Positions 16,820 to 25,250 of a stretch of 64,000 nt of DNA are shown piece after piece. The stretch's first letter is position 1. Every line of letters begins with the position of its first letter. The stretch is taken from contig NZ_CP152003.1 of NCBI RefSeq assembly GCF_038595065.1, forward strand, positions 3,576,001 to 3,640,000. Reading direction: 5' to 3'. The notes beneath the pieces were generated by a model, which worked only from the letters and a program-made list of their open reading frames with translations, was not told where the DNA came from and ran no database searches. The translations under genes were made by a program, and so were the position numbers. This DNA comes from Sutcliffiella sp. FSL R7-0096. Its GTDB lineage: Bacteria > Bacillota > Bacilli > Bacillales > Bacillaceae_I.

Positions 16820-17155
16820 TTGTTAATTAAAAATGAATATCAAGAATGTTTGGACGCCTGCTTGGCCTGTATGGAAGCCTGTAATTTTTGTTTTAATGCT
16901 TGTTTAAACGAGAATGATGTAAAAATGATGGCTGCCTGTATCCGACTAGATCGCTTATGTGCAGATACTTGTAGTCTTGCAGCGACAGCTATTCAATCAG
17001 ATAGCCCATTCAAGGAAGAAATCTGCAGATTATGTGCCGAAATCTGTGCTGCCTGTGGAGAAGAATGTAGTAAACACACACACGAACATTGCCAAATTTG
17101 TGCGGACGCATGTTTTCGATGTGCAGAAGCTTGCAGAAGAATGATTACTGCATAA
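16820..17155 (+). CDS. Csp-type four-helix copper-binding protein (DUF326)
   Basis: 111 residues from TTG at 16820, selected because AAAGGAG is eight bases upstream. It is packed with Cys in helical spacing: CLDACLACMEACNFCFNACL, then CADTC, CRLCAEICAACGEEC and CQICADACFRCAEAC. This is the Csp family, tetrameric four-helix bundles that store many Cu(I) ions in their core. There is no signal peptide, so it is a cytosolic (Csp3-like) store. It precedes the two-component system and is followed by a strong terminator, so it is a single-gene unit. Confidence 0.9.
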   Translation: MLIKNEYQECLDACLACMEACNFCFNACLNENDVKMMAACIRLDRLCADTCSLAATAIQSDSPFKEEICRLCAEICAACGEECSKHTHEHCQICADACFRCAEACRRMITA

Positions 17156-17168
17156 TGTACTTTTTAAG

Positions 17169-17193
17169 ACACGCCACTTATTGGCGTGTTTTT
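17169..17193 (+). terminator. Rho-independent terminator after csp
   Basis: ACACGCCA-CTTAT-TGGCGTGT followed by five T. Confidence 0.9.
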
Positions 17194-17269
17194 AATTTTG
17201 TTTTTTCCACTCACTACCCCTATAATACATACATCCAATTCAGTTAATAATGACAATTTTTTTGTTGCT

Positions 17270-17285
17270 TTCTGTCAATCTGCAA
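17270..17285 (+). promoter_or_regulatory. Copper-island motif, weaker site e
   Basis: TTCTGTCAATCTGCAA keeps the TCTGCAA core of the other sites and is followed by a GATAAT -10-like box. It stands 55 bases before the kinase start and suggests autoregulation of the two-component system. The left half is poorly conserved. Confidence 0.35.
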
Positions 17286-17339
17286 GCTTTCTCGATAATT
17301 TCCGGATATTCTAAAACTATTACAAAGTAGGTGATGTAC

Positions 17340-18695
17340 TTGAAGTTCTCAACCAAGCTAGGGCTTTGGTTCTTCTTTTGTATTTTAATTATTGAAACTG
17401 GTTCCATGCTTTTCCTTCATCAAAATGTCGTTCAATCCCTCGTTGATAATGAATTGAAGTCATTATCGGCAAGAGGAGATAGCCATCGAGATGTTCTGGA
17501 AGAATCTTTTATCGACAATACACTTCAACATATCGTATTAATGGAATCGAAAACCGATACGGAAGTGGTGATAACAGACCAAAGTGGAAATGTTATCGAA
17601 TCTTCCATTGCCATCAATGACGAAATCACCTCCATTATTTTGCCAAGTACGCATGAAGATATGATCATTGAAGCAGATTGGGAGTCACAATCCTATATAG
17701 CCACTGCATCCCCATTCAGTTCGAATAGTGGGGTTAGGGGAACTGTCTTTATGCTAAAAAGCACTAACCAAATGAAAAGCTTGATTACCAACTTAAACCA
17801 CCATTTCGGGATTGCTGTTATCATTATTTTATTTTTCCTGGTAATTACGAACCTCATCTTAGTGAAGCTTTTAACCAAACCCTTAGTATCCATGAAAGAA
17901 GCAACAAAGCGAATCAATGAAGGAGACTTCACGGTAACCCTTCCTGTGAAATCCAAAGATGAAATTGGAGAGTTGGCGAAATCCATTAAAACATTGGCAA
18001 GTAACCTAAACTACTTGCAACAGGAGCGAAAAGAATTTTTGGCAAGTATATCCCATGAGCTACGGACTCCACTCACCTATATCATCGGTTATGCTGATAT
18101 TGGTCAAAAGCATAATTTAACGGATACTCAAAGGAATGAATATCTGAAGATTATTCATGAAGAATCGATTCGAGTATCAAACCTACTTGAGGATTTGTTC
18201 GAATTAGCCAATATGGATCAGAATTCTTTTTCGATTGCAAAGGAAGAAATCCAACTAGGGAAATTCTTGCAGACTATTTTTGAGAAGACTTATCCCGTAT
18301 TCTCCAATTCCGGCATTGGTCTAAAGTTTAACTGCAAACAGAACTGCTTCGTGAATATAGATCCTTTGCGATTTGAACAAGTAGTACAGAATATATTGGA
18401 CAATGCACTGAAGTATTCAGACAGAGGGACCACAACCATCGAATTAAGCAAAAAGGATAATATCTGCATACTCTCCATCTCTGACGAAGGTAAAGGAATT
18501 CCTGATGATCAAATCCCATATATATTTGATCGCTTATTCCGAGTGGAAAAATCCCGATCTCGCCTTACAGGTGGAGTTGGTCTTGGGTTATCCATCGTAA
18601 AGGAAATTGTAGATGCCCATGATGGGGAGCTGAAGGTGAACAGTGAAATTGGTGTAGGTACAACTGTATCGATTCTATTAAAGGAGGCAAAATAG
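17340..18695 (+). CDS. Sensor histidine kinase of the copper island
   Basis: 451 residues from TTG at 17340 (GTG at 17331 is an alternative). Helix 1 (about 6-26) and helix 2 (about 155-177) enclose a roughly 130-residue outer sensor domain. HAMP (about 178-232), HisKA with the phosphorylated His in SISHELRTPLTY, and HATPase with N-box NILDNALKYS, DEGKGIP and GGVGLGLSIVKEIV are complete. The gene ends four bases before the regulator start. Sensing of copper or an envelope signal is inferred from the surrounding genes. Confidence 0.85.
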   Translation: MKFSTKLGLWFFFCILIIETGSMLFLHQNVVQSLVDNELKSLSARGDSHRDVLEESFIDNTLQHIVLMESKTDTEVVITDQSGNVIESSIAINDEITSIILPSTHEDMIIEADWESQSYIATASPFSSNSGVRGTVFMLKSTNQMKSLITNLNHHFGIAVIIILFFLVITNLILVKLLTKPLVSMKEATKRINEGDFTVTLPVKSKDEIGELAKSIKTLASNLNYLQQERKEFLASISHELRTPLTYIIGYADIGQKHNLTDTQRNEYLKIIHEESIRVSNLLEDLFELANMDQNSFSIAKEEIQLGKFLQTIFEKTYPVFSNSGIGLKFNCKQNCFVNIDPLRFEQVVQNILDNALKYSDRGTTTIELSKKDNICILSISDEGKGIPDDQIPYIFDRLFRVEKSRSRLTGGVGLGLSIVKEIVDAHDGELKVNSEIGVGTTVSILLKEAK

Positions 18696-19391
18696 ATGAA
18701 ACAAATACTACTGATAGATGACGAACAAAGAATGCTAGACCTTTTATCCCTCTATTTAACCCCGCACGGGTTTACCTGCATCAAAAAGACTACTGCTTTG
18801 GAGGGGATTCTGTTTCTGAGTGATCATGAAGTGGACCTCATTATTCTTGATGTCATGATGCCAACCATGGACGGTTGGGAAGCATTAGCTGCAATCCGAG
18901 ACTTTAGTAAAACACCTATAATCATGCTCACAGCTAGAAATGATGACACCGATATGATAAAGGGCTTAAAGAACGGTGCAGACGATTACATTTCCAAGCC
19001 ATTTAATGAAGATGTGCTTGTAGCAAGGATTGGAGCTGTGCTCCGTCGATCGGCCACAGAAGGGCCAACGGAAAAGCCATTACACTTCAAAGGTTTATCA
19101 CTTGACTCTCTTTCTTACAAATTATCATATAATGGACAGCCTATTTCCATTACACCAAAAGAATTTGCCTTACTGGAGCTATTTTTAAAGTATCCGGATA
19201 AGGTCTTTTCACGGGACCATTTACTTTCTACACTTTGGGAATTGAAAGCAGAGACGGAAAACCGCACCATTGACTCCCATATTCGGAATCTTAGAGAAAA
19301 ACTGCGACAAGTTGGTTTTAATGTGGACAGGCATTTAAAAACCATTTGGGGAGTTGGGTATAGGTGGAATGATAAATTTGAATCGAATTAG
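18696..19391 (+). CDS. OmpR-family response regulator
   Basis: 231 residues. The receiver domain has the acidic pocket DDEQ at the N-terminus, phospho-Asp in LIILDVMMPTMDGW, T in PIIMLTARND and K in YISKPF. The C-terminal winged helix ends ENRTIDSHIRNLREKLR and GVGYRW. It abuts the kinase gene and is its partner. I infer that it binds the TCTGCA-type elements upstream of several copper genes, since OmpR-type activators bind next to or over the -35, which is where those elements lie. Confidence 0.88.
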   Translation: MKQILLIDDEQRMLDLLSLYLTPHGFTCIKKTTALEGILFLSDHEVDLIILDVMMPTMDGWEALAAIRDFSKTPIIMLTARNDDTDMIKGLKNGADDYISKPFNEDVLVARIGAVLRRSATEGPTEKPLHFKGLSLDSLSYKLSYNGQPISITPKEFALLELFLKYPDKVFSRDHLLSTLWELKAETENRTIDSHIRNLREKLRQVGFNVDRHLKTIWGVGYRWNDKFESN

Positions 19392-19412
19392 TAAATCCAT
19401 GGAGGTTTAGAG

Positions 19413-20345
19413 ATGAACAAGATAAAGAATTTTATTATGATAACAGTTATAAGTATGCTAGTTGTTGGATGTTCAACTAAAGAGCAAAATAAAAATAATG
19501 ACTACTTTATAGAGGCAAAGGAAGAAACCATAAATCATATCCACGGGATTGGTTACTTGGGTGATGAGAAAGACTTAATTCTAGCAACCCATCATGGCCT
19601 TTTACGCTTTTCTGAAGGAAAATGGTACAAGACTAGTAAAAATAATCATGATTATATGGGATTCCAAGCAACAGATGAGCAATTTTTTTCCAGCGGCCAC
19701 CCTGAGCTAGATTCCGACTTAAAAAATCCCTTAGGGCTTATTAAAAGTAGTGATCAAGGTGCTACCTTAGAAAGAATTGCTTTTTATGGGGAAATTGACT
19801 TCCACTATCTTGCGGCCGGATATAAGAGTCAAACATTGTACGTTTTTAATGAGCACGAAAATTCCCTGAAACAAGGTCTTCATTATTCGGTAGATCAAGG
19901 GGAAACATGGGAAGCTAGTTCCATGAAAGGAATATCTGCCAATGCCATCGGAAATATAGCTGCACACCCTACTTCTTCAGAGGATGTTGCTATCTCCACC
20001 AATAAAGGATTATTTATTTCTTCTAACTTTGGTAATGAATTCAAGTTGCTAACCAGCTCAAATTCTGTGACAACAGTGGAATATCAGGAGGACAGTCTGA
20101 TTTACTTTATCCTAGAAAATAATGAAACCAAATTAGTAAAGTACAATTTTAAAAATGAAATAACTGACGAGTTGTCCCTACCTGAAGGGATTTCCAGTAA
20201 AAATCCCATTATGTTCATTGCCACTAATCCAGAGAATAGGTCAGAAATAACAGCCATCTCCTTGAATAATGACATTTATCAGTCCAACAATACTGGAGAA
20301 AGCTGGAATACATTAGTTGAAAAAGGTAACGTCTCTAATGAATAG
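19413..20345 (+). CDS. BNR/sialidase-like lipoprotein (F510_1955 type)
   Basis: 310 residues. The signal peptide ends in the lipobox VVGCST. The mature part is a beta-propeller-like repeat protein: IHGIGYLGDEKDLILATHHG, then Asp-box-like turns SSDQGATLER, SVDQGETWEA and NTGESWNTL. The family is annotated as glycosylhydrolase-like by fold only; catalytic sialidase residues are not evident and the family occurs in metal resistance clusters. It is likely a surface protein of the copper operon. Its end overlaps the next gene by 8 bp. Confidence 0.75.
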   Translation: MNKIKNFIMITVISMLVVGCSTKEQNKNNDYFIEAKEETINHIHGIGYLGDEKDLILATHHGLLRFSEGKWYKTSKNNHDYMGFQATDEQFFSSGHPELDSDLKNPLGLIKSSDQGATLERIAFYGEIDFHYLAAGYKSQTLYVFNEHENSLKQGLHYSVDQGETWEASSMKGISANAIGNIAAHPTSSEDVAISTNKGLFISSNFGNEFKLLTSSNSVTTVEYQEDSLIYFILENNETKLVKYNFKNEITDELSLPEGISSKNPIMFIATNPENRSEITAISLNNDIYQSNNTGESWNTLVEKGNVSNE

Positions 20346-20988
20346 AAGCCGTAAGCATATTGTTATCGGAGTCTGTTCCTTTTTGCTAAGTTATCTGATC
20401 GTACAAACCAGAAATGAATGGGCTCCCCTGCATGCTTGGAACCGTGCATTCGCAGATGTATCCTTATTCATGCTTGGACTTGTCATGGTTATAGGGCCAA
20501 TCGTACGTATCCTCCCAGTCTTGAAGGGGCTGGTTGCATGGCGAAGATCGTTAGGGGTATGGTCTGGAATTCTTGCGCTTATTCATACGATTATCATTCT
20601 AGATGGATGGGTTGAATGGGATTTTACACGATTGTTTTTCATTTTCACTCCATTTGGTCAAGAATGGGTATTGCATCCTGGTTTCGCACTCGCTAATGCA
20701 ATCGGAATAATTGCGGTGCTATACTACCTTATACTAATGATTACATCGAACAATCTGAGTATTAAAGTATTAGGTAATTCAGCCTGGAATTATTTACAGA
20801 GTAAAACAAGCACTCTTTATCTTTTGGTTTTGTTGCATACTCTTTATTTTTTGTATTTTCACAAACCGGAAAATCCTAACTGGATGAAAGGTCCTTTTAT
20901 AGCCATTATTGTTTTGATTTTCTTATTTCAAATAGCAGGATTTGCATGGACCATTCGAAATAGAATCAAAAAAAAAGTAAACAAATAA
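20338..20988 (+). CDS. Ferric-reductase-like (MsrQ-type) membrane protein
   Basis: 216 residues from the ATG at 20338, inside the end of the previous gene. Six membrane helices with histidines placed for heme: LHAWNRAFAD, ALIHTIIILDG, LLHTLYFLYFH, and the RRSLG-W-G motif of the ferric reductase-like transmembrane domain. It probably moves electrons across the membrane, in the style of MsrQ, perhaps to keep copper or Met residues reduced. Last gene of the kinase-regulator-lipoprotein operon; a terminator overlaps its stop codon. Confidence 0.75.
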   Translation: MNRSRKHIVIGVCSFLLSYLIVQTRNEWAPLHAWNRAFADVSLFMLGLVMVIGPIVRILPVLKGLVAWRRSLGVWSGILALIHTIIILDGWVEWDFTRLFFIFTPFGQEWVLHPGFALANAIGIIAVLYYLILMITSNNLSIKVLGNSAWNYLQSKTSTLYLLVLLHTLYFLYFHKPENPNWMKGPFIAIIVLIFLFQIAGFAWTIRNRIKKKVNK

Positions 20989-21007
20989 AACTTGTTTACT
21001 TTTTTTA
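20973..21007 (+). terminator. Terminator overlapping the stop codon
   Basis: AAGTAAACAA-ATAAAAC-TTGTTTACTT then a T tract; the left arm includes the last codons of the membrane protein gene. Confidence 0.85.
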
Positions 21008-21047
21008 TTGGACTGTCACAAATTGTTACTTTTTCTAATAATGGAAT

Positions 21048-21063
21048 TCCATAATTTCTGCAA
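21048..21063 (+). promoter_or_regulatory. Copper-island motif, site a
   Basis: TCCATAATTTCTGCAA, identical over 16 bases to site b before ydhK. In both cases 47 bases separate the motif from the start codon. Confidence 0.6.
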
Positions 21064-21110
21064 TCATTTTTGATAACATTCTCCTTGAAACTACTTAAGG
21101 AGGAATAATC

Positions 21111-22676
21111 ATGAAACTAAAGCTGATAGCTTTACTATCTTTTACGGTAATATTTTTGGCGGCATGTTCGGATATGAGTAACATGGATCATGGTGAAATG
21201 AATATGAGTGATTCTTCAACTGAACAAGAGAAAGAAAAACTCCCTGAAACAAAAACTACCTCAACTGAAGTATTCTCTGAGAATGAAATAACATTGGTTG
21301 CAAAAGAGGCAGCTCATCAATTAAACAATAGTACAGTGGTAAACGCCTGGACCTTTAATGGTTCTGTTCCTGGTTCTCAAATACGTGTTCAGGAGGGCGA
21401 AGATATAACAATTCATCTAAAAAACGAACTTAAAGATCCTGTTTCCATTCATTGGCATGGCCTTCCTATCCCAAATGCAATGGATGGAATTCCCGGTGTG
21501 ACCCAAAACGCTGTTCAGCCTGGCGAGACCTTTACCTATAACTTTACTGCCACAGTTACCGGGACATACATGTACCATACACATCAAGACGGTGTCAATC
21601 AACTTGATAAGGGCCTATACGGTTCTTTCATTGTAGAACCTGCTAATAAGACATATGACAGAGATTACTCATTAATGTTGGACGAGTGGATGAGTGACCC
21701 TAAAGGCTCTTCCATGAGTGATATGGAAGACATGGACCATGGAAAAATGAATGATAAAGAAAAAGAAAATCAGGACAGTTCAATGTCCATGGAGGGCATG
21801 GGCCATAACATGGACGGCTACGACATCTTCACCATTAACGGAAAAAGCGAAGATTTGATTGAGCCGTTAAAAGTGAAAGAAGGGGAAAAAGTTCGAATAC
21901 GGCTTGCGAACATAGGGTTCATGTCACATAAAATACACCTTCATGGGCATCAATTTAAAGTAGTAGCAATTGATGGTCAGGAACTGAACGCTCCACAAGA
22001 ACTAGAAAATCAATTATTGTCTATTGCACCTGGTGAGAGGTACGATATTGAATTCATTGCTGACAATCCAGGTGTTTGGTACCTTGAATGCCATGGGGAA
22101 ATGACAGGAACAGAAGGAATGAAAACAAAAATACAATACGAAGGATATACGGAATCCAAAGATAAGCCAAATCCAAAAGAAAAACTACCTGAGTTTAACT
22201 TTAATGACTATGGTGAAGCAAAAAGTGGATTTTTTGAGATGAACCAACAGTACGATCTGGAGTACACGATGAATTTAGATACCGAGATGGAAAAGAAGGA
22301 GATGGTGTATACCATCAACGGAAAAACTTTTCCTGAAACAGAGAATATCATAGTAAAAGAAGGAGACAATGTCAAAGTGAAATTGGTCAACAATTCAGCC
22401 ACAGATGACCATCCTATGCACCTTCATGGCCAATTTTTCCAAGTACTAAGCAAAAACGGAAAACCAATAGAAGGATCTCCAGTCATTAAAGACACCATCA
22501 ATGTAAAACCCGGTGAAGAATATGAAATCGCATTTAAAGCAGATAATCCAGGAAACTGGCTCTTCCATTGCCATGATTTGCACCATGCCGCAGCTGGAAT
22601 GGTGACTCAAGTAAAATATGAGGGTTTTAAACCTGATTTCAATCCAGATCCAGAAGCGAATAATAAACCAGAGTAA
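21111..22676 (+). CDS. Multicopper oxidase lipoprotein (copper tolerance type)
   Basis: 521 residues. The lipobox is FLAACSD. Three cupredoxin domains carry all four copper-binding motifs: HWHGLP, HTHQDG, HPMHLHGQ and HCHDLHHAAAGM (type 1 Cys, His, Met). A Met/His-rich insert sits in the middle (about 195-235, SMSDMEDMDHGKMND and SMSMEGMGHNMDGYD), as in Cu(I)-oxidising CueO/CopA enzymes. It should oxidise Cu(I) to Cu(II) at the outer membrane face. Monocistronic between two terminators; motif site a lies in its promoter. Confidence 0.92.
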   Translation: MKLKLIALLSFTVIFLAACSDMSNMDHGEMNMSDSSTEQEKEKLPETKTTSTEVFSENEITLVAKEAAHQLNNSTVVNAWTFNGSVPGSQIRVQEGEDITIHLKNELKDPVSIHWHGLPIPNAMDGIPGVTQNAVQPGETFTYNFTATVTGTYMYHTHQDGVNQLDKGLYGSFIVEPANKTYDRDYSLMLDEWMSDPKGSSMSDMEDMDHGKMNDKEKENQDSSMSMEGMGHNMDGYDIFTINGKSEDLIEPLKVKEGEKVRIRLANIGFMSHKIHLHGHQFKVVAIDGQELNAPQELENQLLSIAPGERYDIEFIADNPGVWYLECHGEMTGTEGMKTKIQYEGYTESKDKPNPKEKLPEFNFNDYGEAKSGFFEMNQQYDLEYTMNLDTEMEKKEMVYTINGKTFPETENIIVKEGDNVKVKLVNNSATDDHPMHLHGQFFQVLSKNGKPIEGSPVIKDTINVKPGEEYEIAFKADNPGNWLFHCHDLHHAAAGMVTQVKYEGFKPDFNPDPEANNKPE

Positions 22677-22699
22677 AATTACCACAACTCATAAGGATA

Positions 22700-22732
22700 C
22701 CAAAGCCTCTTTCACCACGAAAGAGGCTTTGG
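22700..22732. terminator. Strong shared terminator
   Basis: CCAAAGCCTCTTTC-ACCAC-GAAAGAGGCTTTGG, a perfect 14-bp stem between the oxidase and the converging YwmB-like gene. The T-run is short on both sides. Confidence 0.8.
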
Positions 22733-22778
22733 TTATGCCTGTCTGGCGGAAAACTAGATGTAAAAATATATTTTTCTC

Positions 22779-23501
22779 CTAGTATTCTTCTGTAATGATA
22801 GGAATTCCGATTGTAATTTGTAAGTTTGAATTGGACGGTTCCCTTCTTAAAGCCACTTGAAGATTAAATCGCTTATTGTTGGTGGAAGGTAAACTGAAAG
22901 CCCAATCCTTGTTAAAGGCTGACACCGAAACAAGGTTTTTTTCTTCAAGCCCTTCCACTTTATCAGCAGATAGGTTTTCCAAAAGTAAATTTGCTTTTAC
23001 ATTTAAATCCGAGTTGATATCAACATCTAATAAACTTCCCTTCACTGTAAAGTATATACTGTTCTTCAATTCAATATCATTAACGAAGCTTCTATAATCC
23101 TTTTCTGACCATCCTCCTCTTGTATAACTGTAAGTCTGTACTACTTGATATGAATGATCCTCCTTATAAGCCGTAACCGTTATTCTTTCCCTTTCGATGT
23201 CACTCTTCATATTAGTTCCTACAATTAAATAATGATGATCCTGTTCCATGTCGGTGGACCATTCGAATTTTGTGTAATCTTTCTTTAACTTCGCTTCTAT
23301 TTCCTTGATTACATCCAAATTATTTACATTAAGTTCCTCACGGGAATAAATCGTCCACTCATGTATTATTACTCCCTGATTTTTAAGTATGTTAATAGTA
23401 GATAATAACTTATCCTTTTCATCCATGGATTCCCTATATTGACTATCTATTACCATGAAACCAGCTATAAAAATAAGAATAATGTATAAAAGCATTTTCA
23501 C
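22779..23501 (-). CDS. YwmB-family protein
   Basis: 240 residues with an N-terminal membrane segment or signal (LLYIILIFIAGFMVI). The rest is the two-lobed fold called YwmB/TATA-box-like: GVIIHEWTIYSRE, LKKDYTKFEWS, YTRGGWSEKDYRSFV. The function is unknown; in Bacillus it is an exported or membrane-tethered protein. It is convergent with the oxidase gene and divergent from lgt. Confidence 0.7.
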   Translation of the reverse strand: MKMLLYIILIFIAGFMVIDSQYRESMDEKDKLLSTINILKNQGVIIHEWTIYSREELNVNNLDVIKEIEAKLKKDYTKFEWSTDMEQDHHYLIVGTNMKSDIERERITVTAYKEDHSYQVVQTYSYTRGGWSEKDYRSFVNDIELKNSIYFTVKGSLLDVDINSDLNVKANLLLENLSADKVEGLEEKNLVSVSAFNKDWAFSLPSTNNKRFNLQVALRREPSNSNLQITIGIPIITEEY

Positions 23502-23655
23502 GATTCCATTTCACCTCCCGATTATAACCCTGCTTATAAATAAATTTAAGCAGATAAATATTCGTTGAATTTCTGTTACAAATAATGCACAAATTCTGGA
23601 CAAGTTTTCGCTAAACTTAATTGATTAAATCTTGATAGAATAGGAGCTTCCAGAT

Positions 23656-24474
23656 ATGAATTCTTTACAGGCTATAGATAGAGTAGCATTCGAAATTGGA
23701 CCATTTACAATCTATTGGTACGGAATAATTATTGGGATTGGAGTACTTCTAGGTTGGTACCTTGCAACCCAAGAGGCAAAGAAATTAGGGTTGAGTAAGG
23801 AAATATTTTCAGATCTACTAATTTGGGCAATTCCTATCGCAATTGTCAGTGCAAGATTATATTATGTCGCATTCAATTTGGATTATTATTTAGATAATCC
23901 AGGAGATATCTTTGCGATATGGCAAGGTGGTATCGCCATACATGGTGCTCTGCTTGGAGGTGTCATAGTTGCTTATATATACACCCGAAAAAAGCGTGTT
24001 TCCTTTTGGCAATTAGCAGATATAGCAGCCCCTAGCATCATTTTAGGTCAAGCAATTGGAAGGTGGGGGAACTTTATTAACCAAGAAGCACACGGTACTG
24101 AAGTTTCACGATCCTTTTTGGAGGGGTTATATCTCCCTAATGTCATCACGAATCAAATGTTTATTGCGGGAGCCTACTACCATCCCACATTTTTGTATGA
24201 ATCACTTTGGAATTTAGCTGGATTTGGTGTTTTGTTATTTTTGAGAAGACTCCCCATCAAAAGAGGTGAAATTTTTCTCTCTTACTTGATTTGGTACTCA
24301 TTCGGAAGATTCTTTGTTGAGGGTTTAAGGACAGATAGCCTTATGATAGGAGAGGTCCTAAGGACAGCCCAGATTCTTTCCTTATTAATCATTCTTCTTG
24401 CCATTTTTCTAATTTGGTTCAGAAGAAAAAGTGGCTATGCAAAAATTCTTTATCTTAATGATTACAGAAAATAA
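23656..24474 (+). CDS. lgt: Prolipoprotein diacylglyceryl transferase, probably a second copy
   Basis: 272 residues with the Lgt signature [13 protein letters not shown], the conserved [13 protein letters not shown] near the start, [12 protein letters not shown] and [10 protein letters not shown]. Seven helices are expected. It attaches diacylglycerol to lipobox Cys. Housekeeping lgt is normally next to hprK in Bacillus, so this one inside a copper island is likely an extra copy serving the many lipoproteins here (oxidase, YdhK, BNR protein, ZnuA-like). Confidence 0.92.
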   Translation: MNSLQAIDRVAFEIGPFTIYWYGIIIGIGVLLGWYLATQEAKKLGLSKEIFSDLLIWAIPIAIVSARLYYVAFNLDYYLDNPGDIFAIWQGGIAIHGALLGGVIVAYIYTRKKRVSFWQLADIAAPSIILGQAIGRWGNFINQEAHGTEVSRSFLEGLYLPNVITNQMFIAGAYYHPTFLYESLWNLAGFGVLLFLRRLPIKRGEIFLSYLIWYSFGRFFVEGLRTDSLMIGEVLRTAQILSLLIILLAIFLIWFRRKSGYAKILYLNDYRK

Positions 24475-24484
24475 CTTTTTCCAT

Positions 24485-24522
24485 AAAAAATAGCTTGTAG
24501 TATAACGCTACAAGCTATTTTT
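24485..24522. terminator. Bidirectional terminator
   Basis: AATAGCTTGTAG-TATAACG-CTACAAGCTATT flanked by A6 on the left and T5 on the right; it serves both lgt and the converging ydhK. Confidence 0.9.
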
Positions 24523-24528
24523 ATGGCT

Positions 24529-25113
24529 TTATTCTTCTGATGATAATTCACTTTCTGTTACCCACTTATGATTGGTTACTTCCTCTCCACTGTCTTTCAA
24601 AGTGAAGTCTACCATATAAACGGTGGTTTGTTCCGCTGAATCAATAACTGCAGTTGCACCCTCCATACCTTCCATATGTTCAGCTTCTACCTTTACTTCA
24701 GCACCAGCTTCATAAGGTTCTTCCTGTCTATCCGCTATCTCTTCGTGGATGATCCATTTATGATCTTCGACTCTTTCTCCACCATCGGTTGGGTCATAAG
24801 ATATGGTATATACCGTTGTATCATATGCTCCAACAATCGTAGCTTCTGCACCTTCCATACCTGGCATGTGAGCCTCAGTAATAACCGCTGTACTTCCAAC
24901 TGGGAATGCAGGACTTTCTGCTTCCTCCAGTCCTTCAGGGACTTCACCGGAACCGGACATATCCATTCCGGAATGGTCCATTCCGGAGTGTTCACCTTCT
25001 GAATTTTTCTCTTCATTTTCGTTTGAAGCTGTATCGTTTCCGTTATTCGAGCATGCAGATAATACTAGCAATCCAGCAAGAGCACCAAACAATATTAGCT
25101 TTTTCCAACTCAT
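24529..25113 (-). CDS. ydhK: YdhK-type lipoprotein (two DUF1541 domains)
   Basis: 194 residues from the ATG at 25113, which has GGAGGAGGAAA upstream. The lipobox is VLSACSN, then a low-complexity, Met/His/acid-rich linker (EGEHSGMDHSGMDMSGSG). Two DUF1541 repeats follow: HMPGMEGAEATIVGAYDTT...DHKWIIHEEI and HMEGMEGATAVIDSAEQTT...NHKWVTESEL. The Met/His motifs suggest copper binding outside the membrane; the family is common in copper and arsenic islands. A TATAAT -10 and motif site b are upstream. Confidence 0.85.
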   Translation of the reverse strand: MSWKKLILFGALAGLLVLSACSNNGNDTASNENEEKNSEGEHSGMDHSGMDMSGSGEVPEGLEEAESPAFPVGSTAVITEAHMPGMEGAEATIVGAYDTTVYTISYDPTDGGERVEDHKWIIHEEIADRQEEPYEAGAEVKVEAEHMEGMEGATAVIDSAEQTTVYMVDFTLKDSGEEVTNHKWVTESELSSEE

Positions 25114-25144
25114 TTTTGTTTCCTCCTCCAAAATTAATATAATT

Positions 25145-25150
25145 ATTATA
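25145..25150 (-). promoter_or_regulatory. -10 box of the ydhK promoter
   Basis: Perfect TATAAT on the minus strand, 10 bases downstream of motif site b. No good -35 is visible, so an activator bound at the motif would fit. Confidence 0.6.
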
Positions 25151-25160
25151 CCCAGAAAAT

Positions 25161-25176
25161 TTGCAGAAATTATGGA
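25161..25176 (-). promoter_or_regulatory. Copper-island motif, site b
   Basis: Minus strand TCCATAATTTCTGCAA, identical to site a, 47 bases before the ydhK ATG. Confidence 0.6.
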
Positions 25177-25250
25177 CTTACTCGATTTCATTCTATATTT
25201 CACAAAAAATTAAAGATCCAGTTAAGCAACCTTTAACTTCTTCCATAAAC

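Noticed and set aside
19413-20345. Active glycosyl hydrolase / sialidase
   Set aside because: Only Asp-box-like turns are visible; the catalytic Arg triad and nucleophile pattern were not recognised.
22446-22685. Minus-strand frame of 79 codons over the end of the multicopper oxidase
   Set aside because: Antisense shadow of the copper-binding motifs; it starts inside the intergenic region without a ribosome binding site.
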